64,000 nucleotides of DNA, from NCBI GenBank assembly GCA_029817715.1, contig JARUPY010000536.1, positions 310,001-374,000 of the forward strand. The letters are read 5' to 3'. The stretch's first letter is position 1. Every line of letters starts with the position of its first letter. Shown here piece by piece: positions 53,451 to 62,181 of this stretch. The notes under the pieces were generated by a model. It was not told where the DNA came from, made no database searches, and saw only the letters and a program-made list of their open reading frames with translations. This DNA is from Melastoma dodecandrum (lineage: Eukaryota; Streptophyta; Magnoliopsida; Myrtales; Melastomataceae). The position numbers were made by a program, and so were the translations under genes.

Positions 53451-54326
53451 TTGACGCCCCTCGTCACCCGCTTCGCCCCCTCTCCCACCGGCCATCTGCA
53501 CCTGGGCCACGCCTTCTCGGCGCTGACGGCGTTCGATGCGGCGCGGGCGTCGGGTGGACGGTTCCTGCTCCGGATCGAGGACATCGACGCCACCCGCAGC
53601 CGCCCGGAATTCGAGGCGGCGATCCTTGAGGACCTCGCCTGGCTCGGCCTGTCGTGGGAGCGCCCGGTGCGCCGCCAGTCGCAGCACATGGCCGACTACC
53701 ACGCGGCGCTGGACCGCCTGCGCGCGGCGGGTCTGCTGTACCGCTGCTTCCGCACCCGGCGCGAGGTGATGGAGGCCATGGCCTCCGCCCCCCACGGCCC
53801 GGGCGAGGACGCCGAGGGCCGCGTGTTCCGCGGCGGCCCGCTGGGCGAGGCGGAGGAGGCCGAGCTGCTGGCGCAGGGCCGGCCGTTCGCCTGGCGGCTG
53901 TCCCTGGCGGCGGCGGAAGCGACGCTGGGCGGCTTCGGCGACCTGCACTTCACAGAGGACGGGGAAGGCCCGTCCGGCGAGCGCGGCCGGATCGCGGCGG
54001 ACCCGGCGCTGGAGGGCGACGTGGTGCTGGCGCGCAAGGACGTGGGCGTCGCCTACCATCTGGCGGTGGTGGTCGACGACGCGCTGCAGGGCGTGGACAC
54101 GGTGATCCGCGGGAACGACCTGTTCTTCGCCGCCCACATCCAGCGACTGCTGCAGGCCCTGCTCGGCCTGCCGACGCCGCGCTATCGCCACCACCGCCTG
54201 CTGCTGGGGGCTGACGGCAAGCGGCTCGCCAAGCGCAACGGCGCGCCGGCCCTGCGCGAGCTGCGGGCGGCGGGCGTCACGCCGGGCGAGGTGCGCGCCC
54301 GCCTCGGCCTCGCCGTCGCAGATTGA
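53451..54326 (+). CDS. gluQ: Glutamyl-Q tRNA(Asp) synthetase
   Basis: 291-residue truncated glutamyl-tRNA synthetase paralogue that attaches glutamate to queuosine in tRNA(Asp). The N-terminus VTRFAPSPTGHLHLGHAFSALTAF carries the HIGH-type motif, FLLRIEDIDATRSRPEFEAAILEDLAWLGL follows, and the KMSKS equivalent is GKRLAKRNGAPAL. The anticodon-binding domain is absent, as expected. The start is the TTG at 53451, with no good alternative, so the exact N-terminus is uncertain. The queuosine genes queA and tgt lie 2 kb downstream on the same strand. Confidence 0.92.
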   Translation: MTPLVTRFAPSPTGHLHLGHAFSALTAFDAARASGGRFLLRIEDIDATRSRPEFEAAILEDLAWLGLSWERPVRRQSQHMADYHAALDRLRAAGLLYRCFRTRREVMEAMASAPHGPGEDAEGRVFRGGPLGEAEEAELLAQGRPFAWRLSLAAAEATLGGFGDLHFTEDGEGPSGERGRIAADPALEGDVVLARKDVGVAYHLAVVVDDALQGVDTVIRGNDLFFAAHIQRLLQALLGLPTPRYRHHRLLLGADGKRLAKRNGAPALRELRAAGVTPGEVRARLGLAVAD

Positions 54327-54369
54327 CGGGGAGGGTTGCAGGCCGCCTCCGGCTCGGCCAAACGCGGCC

Positions 54370-55290
54370 ATGGCCCCCCGTACCGATCGTAAAGCCCTGC
54401 TCCTGCTGATCCTCGGCGCCAGCATCATCGGCGCGGGCACGGTGCTGGTGCGGCTCAGCGGCACGGGCGCGGCCGCGGCGGGGTTCTGGCGGCTGCTGTT
54501 CGCCCTGCCCTGGGTGTTCCTGCTGACCGTGCAGGAGCAGAGGCGCGGGCGGGCCGCCCGGGGCCTGGGCGCGCCGCTCGGCGTCATGGCGCTGTGCGCC
54601 CTGACCTTCGCCATGGACCTTGAGTGCTGGCACTACAGCCTGCGCCTGACCTCCATCGCCACCTCCACAGTGCTGGCGAACATGACCCCGGTGATCGTCA
54701 CGGTGATCGTCTGGCTGGCGTTCAAGGAGAGACCCCGGCCGCTGTTCCTGGTCGGCCTGGCCCTGGCGATCACGGGGGCGGCGACTATGGCGGCGATGAA
54801 GGGCGGCGCGGCGGGGGTGCACCCCCTGGCCGGAGACGCCCTCGCGCTGGGCGCCAGCTGTTGCTACGCCCTCTACTTCCTGGTGGTGCGCCGGGCGCGC
54901 CGGACCGCGAGCGCCTTCCAGGTGATGCTTGCCTCCAGCCTGATGGGCGCGCCCTTGATGCTGCTCGCCGCGATCGGGCCGGGGGAGCGGCTGATCCCCG
55001 CCACCGCCGGCGGCTGGGCGGCCTGCGTGGCGCTCGGCCTGATGCACATCGGGGGACAGGGGGCCATCGCCTATGGCCTCGGCAAGGTGCCGACCGCCCT
55101 GGCCGCCGTGGTGGTGCTGGTCCAGCCGCTGGTGGCCTCGGCGGCCGGGTGGCTGGCGTTCGGCGAGGCGGTGGGCCCGGCCCAGGCCCTGGGGGGCCTG
55201 GTGGCGCTCGGCGGCATCGCCCTGGCGCAGACGGCCGCCCGAAGCCCGACCCCGCCGGTCGAAGGCGAGGCCGAGGCGACGGTGAGCTGA
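54370..55290 (+). CDS. EamA/DMT-family transporter
   Basis: 306-residue inner-membrane protein with ten predicted helices in two EamA repeats of about 130 residues: first repeat LLLLILGASIIGAGTVLVRLSG to AATMAAMKGG, second from LALGASCCYALYFLVVRRA to GGLVALGGIALAQ. Drug/metabolite transporters export amino acids, metabolites or drugs; the substrate cannot be predicted. ATG at 54370. It lies 43 bp after gluQ on the same strand. Confidence 0.9.
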   Translation: MAPRTDRKALLLLILGASIIGAGTVLVRLSGTGAAAAGFWRLLFALPWVFLLTVQEQRRGRAARGLGAPLGVMALCALTFAMDLECWHYSLRLTSIATSTVLANMTPVIVTVIVWLAFKERPRPLFLVGLALAITGAATMAAMKGGAAGVHPLAGDALALGASCCYALYFLVVRRARRTASAFQVMLASSLMGAPLMLLAAIGPGERLIPATAGGWAACVALGLMHIGGQGAIAYGLGKVPTALAAVVVLVQPLVASAAGWLAFGEAVGPAQALGGLVALGGIALAQTAARSPTPPVEGEAEATVS

Positions 55291-55333
55291 CCGCCCCGCC
55301 GGCGTTGTTCCGGCGGTGCGGTCGGGATGCGCC

Positions 55334-55927
55334 TCAGGCGGCGCGGGTCTCGGAGGCTTGGGCCTTCTGCGCCTGTTCGCGGTGCTCGCCCTCGGCGAAC
55401 TCTTCCACCAGCTTGGCGCAGAAGGCGGGCAGGTCGTCGGGGCAGCGACTGGTGATCAGCCCCTTGTCGACCACCACCTCCTCGTCGACCACCTGCGCGC
55501 CGGCGTTCTTCAGGTCCTGGCGAATGGTCTTGTAGCTAGTCAGCCTGCGCCCGCTGGCCAGCCCCGCGTCGATCAGGATCCAGGGCGCGTGGCAGATGGC
55601 GCCCACCGGCTTGCCCGCGTCGAAGAAGGCCCGCACGAAGCTCTGCACCGCAGGCTCGATGCGCAGGGTGTCCGGATTGTGGGCGCCGCCCGGCAGCACC
55701 AGGCCGTCGTAGGCCGTCGGCTGCACGGCGTTCAGCGCCTTGTCGACCTTGACGCTCTGGTCGGGCTTCAGGTGGTCGAAGCCCTGGATCTCGCCGGTCT
55801 TCAGCGAGATCACCTCCACCGTCGCGCCCTCGGCCCTGAGCGCCTTTTGCGGCTCCAGCAGTTCGGCCTGTTCGAAGCCGTCGGTGGCGAGGATGGCGAT
55901 GGTCTTGCCCTGCAGTCGGCCCGACAT
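55334..55927 (-). CDS. DJ-1/PfpI family protein
   Basis: 197-residue protein of the DJ-1/PfpI class I glutamine amidotransferase-like superfamily. Features: KTIAILATDGFEQAELLEPQKAL (Glu near the active site), LVLPGGAHNPDTL, nucleophile Cys in VGAICHAPWILIDAGL with His next to it, and LITSRCPDDLPAFCAKLVEEF. Relatives are proteases, glyoxalases or protein deglycases; the subclass here matches YhbO/PfpI. I chose the ATG at 55925-55927, with GGAGATC upstream. Divergent from queA. Confidence 0.92.
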   Translation of the reverse strand: MSGRLQGKTIAILATDGFEQAELLEPQKALRAEGATVEVISLKTGEIQGFDHLKPDQSVKVDKALNAVQPTAYDGLVLPGGAHNPDTLRIEPAVQSFVRAFFDAGKPVGAICHAPWILIDAGLASGRRLTSYKTIRQDLKNAGAQVVDEEVVVDKGLITSRCPDDLPAFCAKLVEEFAEGEHREQAQKAQASETRAA

Positions 55928-56062
55928 GGTGATCTCCGTTGGTGTTCGAGGGGGCGTTCGCGCCGCCTGTCCGGCGGTCGCTTTCCAGTCCAACCGGCGG
56001 CCGGAGGCCGCTGTTCCGCCCTTGACCCGCAGGACAGGGTGTGACGAGTGCGCGAGCCTCCC

Positions 56063-57175
56063 ATGGACGCCCCCCTCTCACTCTCCGAGTTCGACTTCGA
56101 CCTGCCGCCCGAGCGCATCGCCCTGCGCCCCGCCGAGCCGCGCGACGCGGCGCGCCTGATGGTGGTGGAGGCGGACGGCGGGGTCGCGGACAAGGAGGTG
56201 CGCGACCTGCCCGACCTGCTCGCCCCCGGCGACGTGATGGTCTTCAACGACACCCGGGTGATCCCCGCCCGCCTGTTCGGCGCCCGCGCCCGCGAGGACA
56301 GCACCGTCAGGATCGAGGCGACCCTGCACAAGCGCCTGGACGCCGCGCGCTGGAGCGCCTTCATGCGCCCCGGCAAGCGGCTGAAGCCCGGCGACCGGGT
56401 GCGCTTCGGCGACCGGGTCCGCTTCGGCGCCGAGGGCGAACGCGCCTGCCTGCAGGGCGCCCTGGACGCCACGGTGGAGGCGAAGAGCGAGGGCGGGGAG
56501 GTGACGCTGCGCTTCGACCTGTCCGGTCCCGCCCTGGACGAGGCGGTCCGCCAGGTCGGCGTGATGCCGCTGCCCCCCTACATCGCCGCCCAGCGGGGCG
56601 AGGACGAGCGGGACTGGCGCGACTACCAGACCGTCTACGCCCGGGAGGAGGGCTCGGTCGCCGCGCCCACCGCCGGGCTGCACTTCACGCCCGAGCTGCT
56701 GGACCGGCTGGCGGCGCGGGGCGTGGCGCGGGAATTCGTCACCCTGCACGTCGGAGCCGGCACCTTCCTGCCGGTGAAGGCGGAGCGGGTGGAGGACCAC
56801 CGCATGCACGCCGAATGGGGCGAGGTCCCCGCCGACATCGCCGAGCGCCTGAATGCGGCCCGGGCGGCAGGGGGGCGCATCGTCTGCGTCGGCACCACCA
56901 GCCTGCGCCTGCTGGAATCCTGCCTGACGGCGGAGGGCCGCTACGCCCCCTTCAGCGGCGAGACCGACATCTTCATCCGCCCGGGCCGGCCGGTGCGGGC
57001 GGCCGACGCCCTGATGACCAACTTCCACCTGCCGCGCTCGACCCTGCTGATGCTGGTGGCGGCCTTCAGCGGGCTTGAAACCCTGCGCCGCGCCTACGCC
57101 CATGCGTTGGAGGGCGGCTACCGCTTCTACTCCTACGGCGACACGGGCCTGTGGTTCAGGAGCGCGGACGCGTGA
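56063..57175 (+). CDS. queA: S-adenosylmethionine:tRNA ribosyltransferase-isomerase
   Basis: 370-residue enzyme that builds epoxyqueuosine in tRNA from preQ1 and SAM. Motifs: [108 protein letters not shown] and [19 protein letters not shown]. An 18-bp tandem duplication (56390-56425) doubles GDRVRF in a loop. ATG at 56063 chosen; an in-frame GTG is 15 bp upstream. GTGA overlap with tgt. Confidence 0.96.
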   Translation: MDAPLSLSEFDFDLPPERIALRPAEPRDAARLMVVEADGGVADKEVRDLPDLLAPGDVMVFNDTRVIPARLFGARAREDSTVRIEATLHKRLDAARWSAFMRPGKRLKPGDRVRFGDRVRFGAEGERACLQGALDATVEAKSEGGEVTLRFDLSGPALDEAVRQVGVMPLPPYIAAQRGEDERDWRDYQTVYAREEGSVAAPTAGLHFTPELLDRLAARGVAREFVTLHVGAGTFLPVKAERVEDHRMHAEWGEVPADIAERLNAARAAGGRIVCVGTTSLRLLESCLTAEGRYAPFSGETDIFIRPGRPVRAADALMTNFHLPRSTLLMLVAAFSGLETLRRAYAHALEGGYRFYSYGDTGLWFRSADA

Positions 57176-58287
57176 GCGCCTTCGACTTCCAGATCGCGGC
57201 CACCGACGGCGCGGCGCGCACCGGCCTGATCCGCACGCCCCGCGGCGACATCCGCACCCCCGCCTTCATGCCGGTCGGCACCGCCGCCACCGTCAAGGCG
57301 CTGACCGTGGACCAGGTGCGCGAGGCCGGGGCCGACATCCTGCTCGGCAACACCTACCACCTGATGCTGCGCCCCACGGCCGAGCGGGTGAAGCGCCTGG
57401 GCGGGTTGCATCGCTTCATGGGCTGGAGCCGGCCGATCCTGACGGACAGCGGCGGCTTCCAGGTCATGTCCCTGTCCAAGATCGCCAAGGTGGACGAGAC
57501 GGGGGTGGCGTTCCAGAGCCACCTGGACGGCTCGCGCCACGCCCTCTCACCCGAGCGCTCCATCGAGATCCAGGCGGACCTGCTGGGCGCCGACTTCGTC
57601 ATGCAGCTGGACGAGTGCGTCTCCTGGCCCGCCAGCGAGGACCGCGCGGCCGAGGCCATGCGCCTGTCGGCCCGCTGGGCGGCGCGGTGCAAGGCCGCCT
57701 TCGGCGCCCGCGACGCCCAGGTGCTGTTCGGCATCCAGCAGGGCTCCACCTTCCAGGCGCTGCGCAGGGAATCGGCCGAGCGGCTGCGGGAGATCGGCTT
57801 CGACGGCTACGCCATCGGCGGGCTGGCGGTGGGCGAGGGGCACCAGGCCATGTGCGAGGTGCTGGACTACGCGCCGGCCCAGCTGCCCGTCGACCGGCCG
57901 CGCTACCTGATGGGTGTCGGCAAGCCGATCGACCTGGTGGAGGCGGTGGCCCGCGGGGTGGACATGTTCGACTGCGTGCTGCCCACCCGCTCGGGCCGCC
58001 ACGGCCAGGCCTGGACCTGGGACGGGCCGGTCAACCTGAAGAACGCCGCCTTCGCCGAGGACGACACGCCGCTGGACGCCTCAAGCGCCTGCCCGGCCAG
58101 CGCCGCCTACTCCAAGGCCTACCTGCACCATCTGGTGCGCTCCGAGGAGATCCTGGGCCGGGTGCTGCTGTCCTGGCACAACCTCGCCTTCTTCCAGGCG
58201 CTGATGCAGGCCATGCGCGACGCGATCGCGGCAAGCCGGTTCGAGGCGTTCCGCCGTGACTTCCACGGCCGCCACACGGGTCGCTAG
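57172..58287 (+). CDS. tgt: Queuine tRNA-ribosyltransferase with altered zinc site
   Basis: 371-residue enzyme swapping guanine-34 for preQ1 in tRNAs. The catalytic residues are kept: Asp in [13 protein letters not shown], the [11 protein letters not shown] and GGLAVGEG substrate loops, and Asp in [15 protein letters not shown]. The zinc-binding segment, usually CxCxxC then Tyr-Ser-Lys/Arg-Ala-Tyr-Leu-His-His, reads [17 protein letters not shown]: only Cys307 remains, with Ser305 and Ser310 at the other two positions; the later His ([10 protein letters not shown]) is kept. GTG start overlaps queA by 4 bp. Either this is a lineage variant or zinc binding differs. Confidence 0.95.
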   Translation: MSAFDFQIAATDGAARTGLIRTPRGDIRTPAFMPVGTAATVKALTVDQVREAGADILLGNTYHLMLRPTAERVKRLGGLHRFMGWSRPILTDSGGFQVMSLSKIAKVDETGVAFQSHLDGSRHALSPERSIEIQADLLGADFVMQLDECVSWPASEDRAAEAMRLSARWAARCKAAFGARDAQVLFGIQQGSTFQALRRESAERLREIGFDGYAIGGLAVGEGHQAMCEVLDYAPAQLPVDRPRYLMGVGKPIDLVEAVARGVDMFDCVLPTRSGRHGQAWTWDGPVNLKNAAFAEDDTPLDASSACPASAAYSKAYLHHLVRSEEILGRVLLSWHNLAFFQALMQAMRDAIAASRFEAFRRDFHGRHTGR

Positions 58288-58319
58288 CTAGAGGGCTCGC
58301 AGCGCCGCAGCGCCCGTGG

Positions 58320-59390
58320 TCAGGGGCGGACGGCGGCGCCGGTGAAGGTGGCCGCCCAGGGTGCGGCGGCGGTGGCCGCGGTGCTGAGGCCCGTACCGGC
58401 GTTGGCGTCCAGAGAGGCGGTGGTGGTCACCTTGTCCGCCACGGTGATGGCCTTCATCTTCGCGGGCCGCCAAGCCTGGCTTGACGCTGCGGCGGGCGGC
58501 GCGGCGCTCGGCATCGTCAGCTGGTCGGGGACCGGAACGACCACCGGCCCGCCCGGCCGGCCCGCCGTTGCGGCGGAGACGAGCACCACCCGGGGAGACG
58601 CCGGACGGGGCGACGCTGGAGCGGGAGACGCTGCGGCCGCCTCGGCGGGAGCCGCCGGCGTAAGGCCGCGCAGGAGCGGGGCGGTGGCCGCGGGCGTGGT
58701 GCTGACCGCGAGGACGGCCCCGGCGGCCGGGGGCGGCGCGGCGACGGCCATCTGCGGGACCCAGGGCGAATTCAGGTCAGCCACCTGCAACGGTCTGAAA
58801 TCCAGCGGCGCGGCCGGCCAGGTGCAGCTGTGGGCCATGCCCACCGCCTTCAGGAACGAGCGCCGCACGGTGCCTGCCAGCACCGCGTGCTTGACGTGGT
58901 TCTCATAGCGGGTGGCGCCGCTCAGCTCCTTGATGGTGCTGCGCATGGGGATGAAGTGCTCCGCCGCGCTGCCGGCCGCGTCCAGGGCGGCCCGGGCGGC
59001 GAAGTCCGCGCCGCGGCCCCGGCGGTTCTTCCGCTCCTTGGGCGTATCGACGTCAGGGCCGAGGGCGAGATCCAGCTCGGCCACGCGGTTCAGCACGTCC
59101 ACGCAGCTGTTCACCCCGGTCAGGTCGTAGGGGCGATTCTCCGCGCGGAGCAGAACGGGGGCGATCTTGTCCTGCATGAGGTTCAGGTCGTGGAACGGGC
59201 GGCGCACCGCCGAGCCGGCGCCCTCGTACAGTTCGCTTCCGGCTGTCCGGACAACGCCGGCCCCCGTCGCCGCAACCTGATAGGTCGCGTGGACGCCCTT
59301 GTCGGCGTAGCGGACAGGCGTGCTCTGACAGCCGGCGACGACGGCGCCCAGCGACAGAACCGCGTAAGTCGTACCCGCTATCCTCGGCAT
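58320..59390 (-). CDS. Hypothetical lipoprotein
   Basis: 356 residues. A lipoprotein signal peptide ends in the lipobox VVAGC (Cys21). The mature N-terminal half (about 25-215) is a folded-looking region without recognised family (KGVHATYQVAATGAGVVRTAGSELYEG, PFHDLNLMQDKIAPVLLRAENRPYDL, Cys in LTGVNSCVDVLNRVAELDLALGPD). The C-terminal 140 residues are Ala/Pro/Ser-rich low complexity, including SPAPASPRPASPR encoded by 15-bp tandem units. ATG start with GGGGAGCG upstream. No informative neighbours; convergent to tgt. The 232 bp upstream hold no gene. Confidence 0.75.
   Translation of the reverse strand: MPRIAGTTYAVLSLGAVVAGCQSTPVRYADKGVHATYQVAATGAGVVRTAGSELYEGAGSAVRRPFHDLNLMQDKIAPVLLRAENRPYDLTGVNSCVDVLNRVAELDLALGPDVDTPKERKNRRGRGADFAARAALDAAGSAAEHFIPMRSTIKELSGATRYENHVKHAVLAGTVRRSFLKAVGMAHSCTWPAAPLDFRPLQVADLNSPWVPQMAVAAPPPAAGAVLAVSTTPAATAPLLRGLTPAAPAEAAAASPAPASPRPASPRVVLVSAATAGRPGGPVVVPVPDQLTMPSAAPPAAASSQAWRPAKMKAITVADKVTTTASLDANAGTGLSTAATAAAPWAATFTGAAVRP
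58591..58635. repeat. 15-bp tandem repeat, three units, inside the lipoprotein gene
   Basis: Imperfect units at 58591, 58606 and 58621, of type CGGGGAGACGCCGGA. They encode Ser-Pro-Arg/Ala-Pro-Ala repeats in the disordered tail. Confidence 0.75.
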
Positions 59391-59622
59391 CAGGCGCTCC
59401 CCGGGGACCGTCGCAAGATTAACTCACAGGATCACAGTCCAGACAAACTCTTTCGGCAATTCACCGTATTTTAGCCATTTGCACCGCGCAGGCGGCGACT
59501 TCGGCCAGAAGCTGGGTTAAAACCGAACGTTCTCACCGGTCGGGCGGGCCCTCCCGGTGGTGATCACGCTGGCTTGAACTGCGTTTCGGCCAGGGGGTTC
59601 CGCCGGGGCTTGCCGCCCCAAC

Positions 59623-60075
59623 CTACCGCCCCGTGGAGCCGAAGCCGCCCTCGCCGCGCGCCGTCTCGCCGTGGGCCTCCACCGCCACCCATTCGGCGCG
59701 GGCGTGGGCGGCGATCACCAGCTGGGCGATGCGCTCGCCGCGGGCGACCACGAAGGGCTCGGACCCTAGGTTCGCCAGGATCACGCCCACCTCGCCGCGA
59801 TAGTCGCTGTCCACGGTGCCCGGCGTGTTCAGGCAGGTGATCCCATGCTTCAGGGCGAGGCCAGAGCGGGGCCGCACCTGGGCCTCGTAGCCTTCGGGCA
59901 CGGCGATCTTCAGCCCGGTCGGCACCAGCGCGCGGCCGCCGGGCGCCAGGGTCAGCGGCTGGTCGGCGGGCACGGCGGCGCGCAGGTCCATGCCGGCGGC
60001 GCCCGCGCTGGCGTAGTGCGGCAGCTCCAGCCCCTGGTGGTGGGGCAGGGCCAGCACCTCGATCTTCACCGTCAC
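59623..60075 (-). CDS. dut: Deoxyuridine 5'-triphosphate nucleotidohydrolase
   Basis: 150-residue trimeric dUTPase, hydrolysing dUTP to dUMP and keeping uracil out of DNA. All five motifs are visible: [59 protein letters not shown] and [11 protein letters not shown] at the C-terminus. It starts with a GTG that overlaps the coaBC stop by 4 bp, a widespread coaBC-dut pairing. Confidence 0.97.
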   Translation of the reverse strand: MTVKIEVLALPHHQGLELPHYASAGAAGMDLRAAVPADQPLTLAPGGRALVPTGLKIAVPEGYEAQVRPRSGLALKHGITCLNTPGTVDSDYRGEVGVILANLGSEPFVVARGERIAQLVIAAHARAEWVAVEAHGETARGEGGFGSTGR

Positions 60076-61277
60076 GCCAACGCCTCCGCGATCCTGTTCG
60101 CCAGCCGCTCGGCCACCTGCCGCTTGGAGCCCGGCGGCCAGGGCTCCACCCCGTCGGCGGTGACCAGCGACACGGCGGTGTCCTCGCCCCCGAACACGCC
60201 GGGGCGCGAGACGTCGTTGGCCACCAGCCAGTCGCAGCCCTTGGCCGCCAGCTTGCGGCGGGCGTTGGCCTCCAGGTCGTTGGTCTCCGCCGCGAAGCCC
60301 ACCACCAGGCGCGGGCGGCTGGCGCCCGGACGCGAGAGGCCGGCCAGGATGTCGGGGTTCTCCACCAGGCGGATCGGTTCGGCCCCCGCGCCGTCGGCCT
60401 TCTTCAGCTTGGCGCCGGCGACGCGCTCGGGCCGCCAGTCGGCGACGGCGGCGACCAGCACTGCGGCGTCCACCGGCAGGGCGGCCTCGCAGGCGGCCTG
60501 CATCTGCAGCGCGCTCTCCACCTCCACCCGCGCCACTCCCTCCGGCGCCGCGAGGCCCGTGGGACCGGAGACCAGCGTGACCTCGGCCCCCAGCCGGGCC
60601 AGCTCGGCGGCGACGGCGTAGCCCTGCTTGCCGCTGGAATGGTTGCTGAGGTAGCGGACCGGGTCGATCGCCTCGCGCGTCGGGCCGGCGGTTACCAGTA
60701 CGCGGCGCCCGGCCAGCGGCCCCCTGGGCGCGAACGGCGTCCCCAGGCGGGCGTGGACCGCCGCGGCGATCTCTTCAGGCTCGACCAGCCGGCCCTCGCC
60801 GTACTCGCCGCAGGCCATCGGCCCCGCGGTCGGGCCGACGAAGCCCACCCCGTCCGCCCTCAGCCGCGCCAGGTTGCGCACGGTCGCCGGGTGCGACCAC
60901 ATCCGCACGTTCATCGCCGGGGCCATCAGCACGGGCTTGTCGGTGGCCAGGAGCGTGGTGGAGGCCAGATCGTCCGCCAGCCCCGCCGCCGCCTTGGCCA
61001 TCAGGTCCGCGGTCGCCGGGCAGACCACGACCAGGTCGGCCGAGCGCGACAGCTCGATATGTCCCATCTCCGCCTCGTCGGTCAGGGAGAACAGGTCCTG
61101 GTAGACCTTGTCCTCGCACAGGGCGGCGAGGGTCAGCGGGGTGACGAACTGGGCGCCGGCGCGGGTCAGCAGCGGGCGGACCGCCACGCCCTGCTTGCGC
61201 AGCAGGCGCGCCAGCTCCAGCGCCTTGAACGCCGCCACGCCCCCGCCGACGATGAGCAGGACCCGCTTGTCGGCCAC
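60072..61277 (-). CDS. coaBC: Phosphopantothenoylcysteine decarboxylase/synthetase
   Basis: 401-residue bifunctional enzyme of coenzyme A synthesis. The CoaC flavoprotein domain has [68 protein letters not shown] and the active-site region [20 protein letters not shown]. The CoaB domain has [42 protein letters not shown] and [32 protein letters not shown] chose the GTG at 61275-61277 (GGAGGGG upstream). Translationally coupled to dut. Confidence 0.95.
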   Translation of the reverse strand: MADKRVLLIVGGGVAAFKALELARLLRKQGVAVRPLLTRAGAQFVTPLTLAALCEDKVYQDLFSLTDEAEMGHIELSRSADLVVVCPATADLMAKAAAGLADDLASTTLLATDKPVLMAPAMNVRMWSHPATVRNLARLRADGVGFVGPTAGPMACGEYGEGRLVEPEEIAAAVHARLGTPFAPRGPLAGRRVLVTAGPTREAIDPVRYLSNHSSGKQGYAVAAELARLGAEVTLVSGPTGLAAPEGVARVEVESALQMQAACEAALPVDAAVLVAAVADWRPERVAGAKLKKADGAGAEPIRLVENPDILAGLSRPGASRPRLVVGFAAETNDLEANARRKLAAKGCDWLVANDVSRPGVFGGEDTAVSLVTADGVEPWPPGSKRQVAERLANRIAEALA

Positions 61278-61408
61278 GCCGCGCCCCTCCGCCTGAAACC
61301 GCCCGCGCCCTCCCACAGCCCCGCGGCAAGCACAAGATCACCCGGCTGAATTCTCGTACAGGTTTAATCGTGTTAAGGACGATCCTGGGCTGTTGAGGGA
61401 TCTGGGTT

Positions 61409-62011
61409 ATGAGTGAAATCGGCATGAGCCGACGGGCCGGGCTGCTGGGGATCGCGGTCTTCGCCGGGATGATGGGATGCAGCCGGGAGGGGAGCCAGTC
61501 GGCCGCGTCGGCCTCGTCCGACAGCGCCTACGCAGCCGATCGCGGCGGGCGCGCCGGGGGCGGCTACGGCGATGCGGCGCGCGCGGACCGGCCGCCCGTG
61601 CCCCTGTTCCACGGCGAGCCGATGTGGAGCGAGAACCGCAGCCACAGCGCCAAGGAGAACGCCGAATACCACTTCGAGCGCGCCGGCGCGGACGTGGGGG
61701 CTAAGACCCTCGACGACTTCCTGACCCGCGTGCACCGCTTCGGCGACCATCCCCCGGCCGGCACGCTGAAGCTGACGCGGCCGAACGGCGACAAGCTGCT
61801 CTACGATCCCAAGGCGAACCTGTTCGCGGTGTTCACGCGCGAGGGCGCGCCGCGCACCGTGTTCAAGCCGAACGACGGCCGCGCCTACTGGGACGAGCAG
61901 AAGGCCCACCTCGCCGACGGCGGCTATCGCCGGCAAGGGTACGGCGGCGGCCAGCAGCGCTACGGCCGGTCGGACGCGGGCGGTGGAGGCGGCGGGGGCC
62001 AGGGCGACTGA
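61409..62011 (+). CDS. Lipoprotein with polymorphic-toxin-like C-terminal domain
   Basis: 200 residues. A lipoprotein-type signal ends at GMMGC (Cys24), followed by a Ser/Ala/Gly-rich linker. The central region (about 75-170) resembles, from memory, the RNase-like C-terminal domains of many polymorphic toxins: EYHFERAGADVGAKTLDDFL, PPAGTLKLTRPNGDKLLYDP, NLFAVFTREGAPRTVFKP, DDGRAYWDEQK-type ending. A Gly-rich tail closes it. No immunity gene or secretion partner adjoins, so a toxic role is doubtful; it may be a domesticated fold of unknown function. ATG at 61409, or the ATG five codons later. Confidence 0.75.
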   Translation: MSEIGMSRRAGLLGIAVFAGMMGCSREGSQSAASASSDSAYAADRGGRAGGGYGDAARADRPPVPLFHGEPMWSENRSHSAKENAEYHFERAGADVGAKTLDDFLTRVHRFGDHPPAGTLKLTRPNGDKLLYDPKANLFAVFTREGAPRTVFKPNDGRAYWDEQKAHLADGGYRRQGYGGGQQRYGRSDAGGGGGGGQGD

Positions 62012-62181
62012 CGGCCGCCATTCCGTCTGACTGGAGGCGGTACGACGAAACGGGGGGCGCGCGACCTCTGGAGGGGCGATGGACCCACCGCCCGACGAAT
62101 GCACGACGCGGGCGGGCAATTAACCCTTCGCTTCCACTCGGGGCTGTAGGCTGAAGCAAGTTCCAGGCCAGGAGGGGCCAG

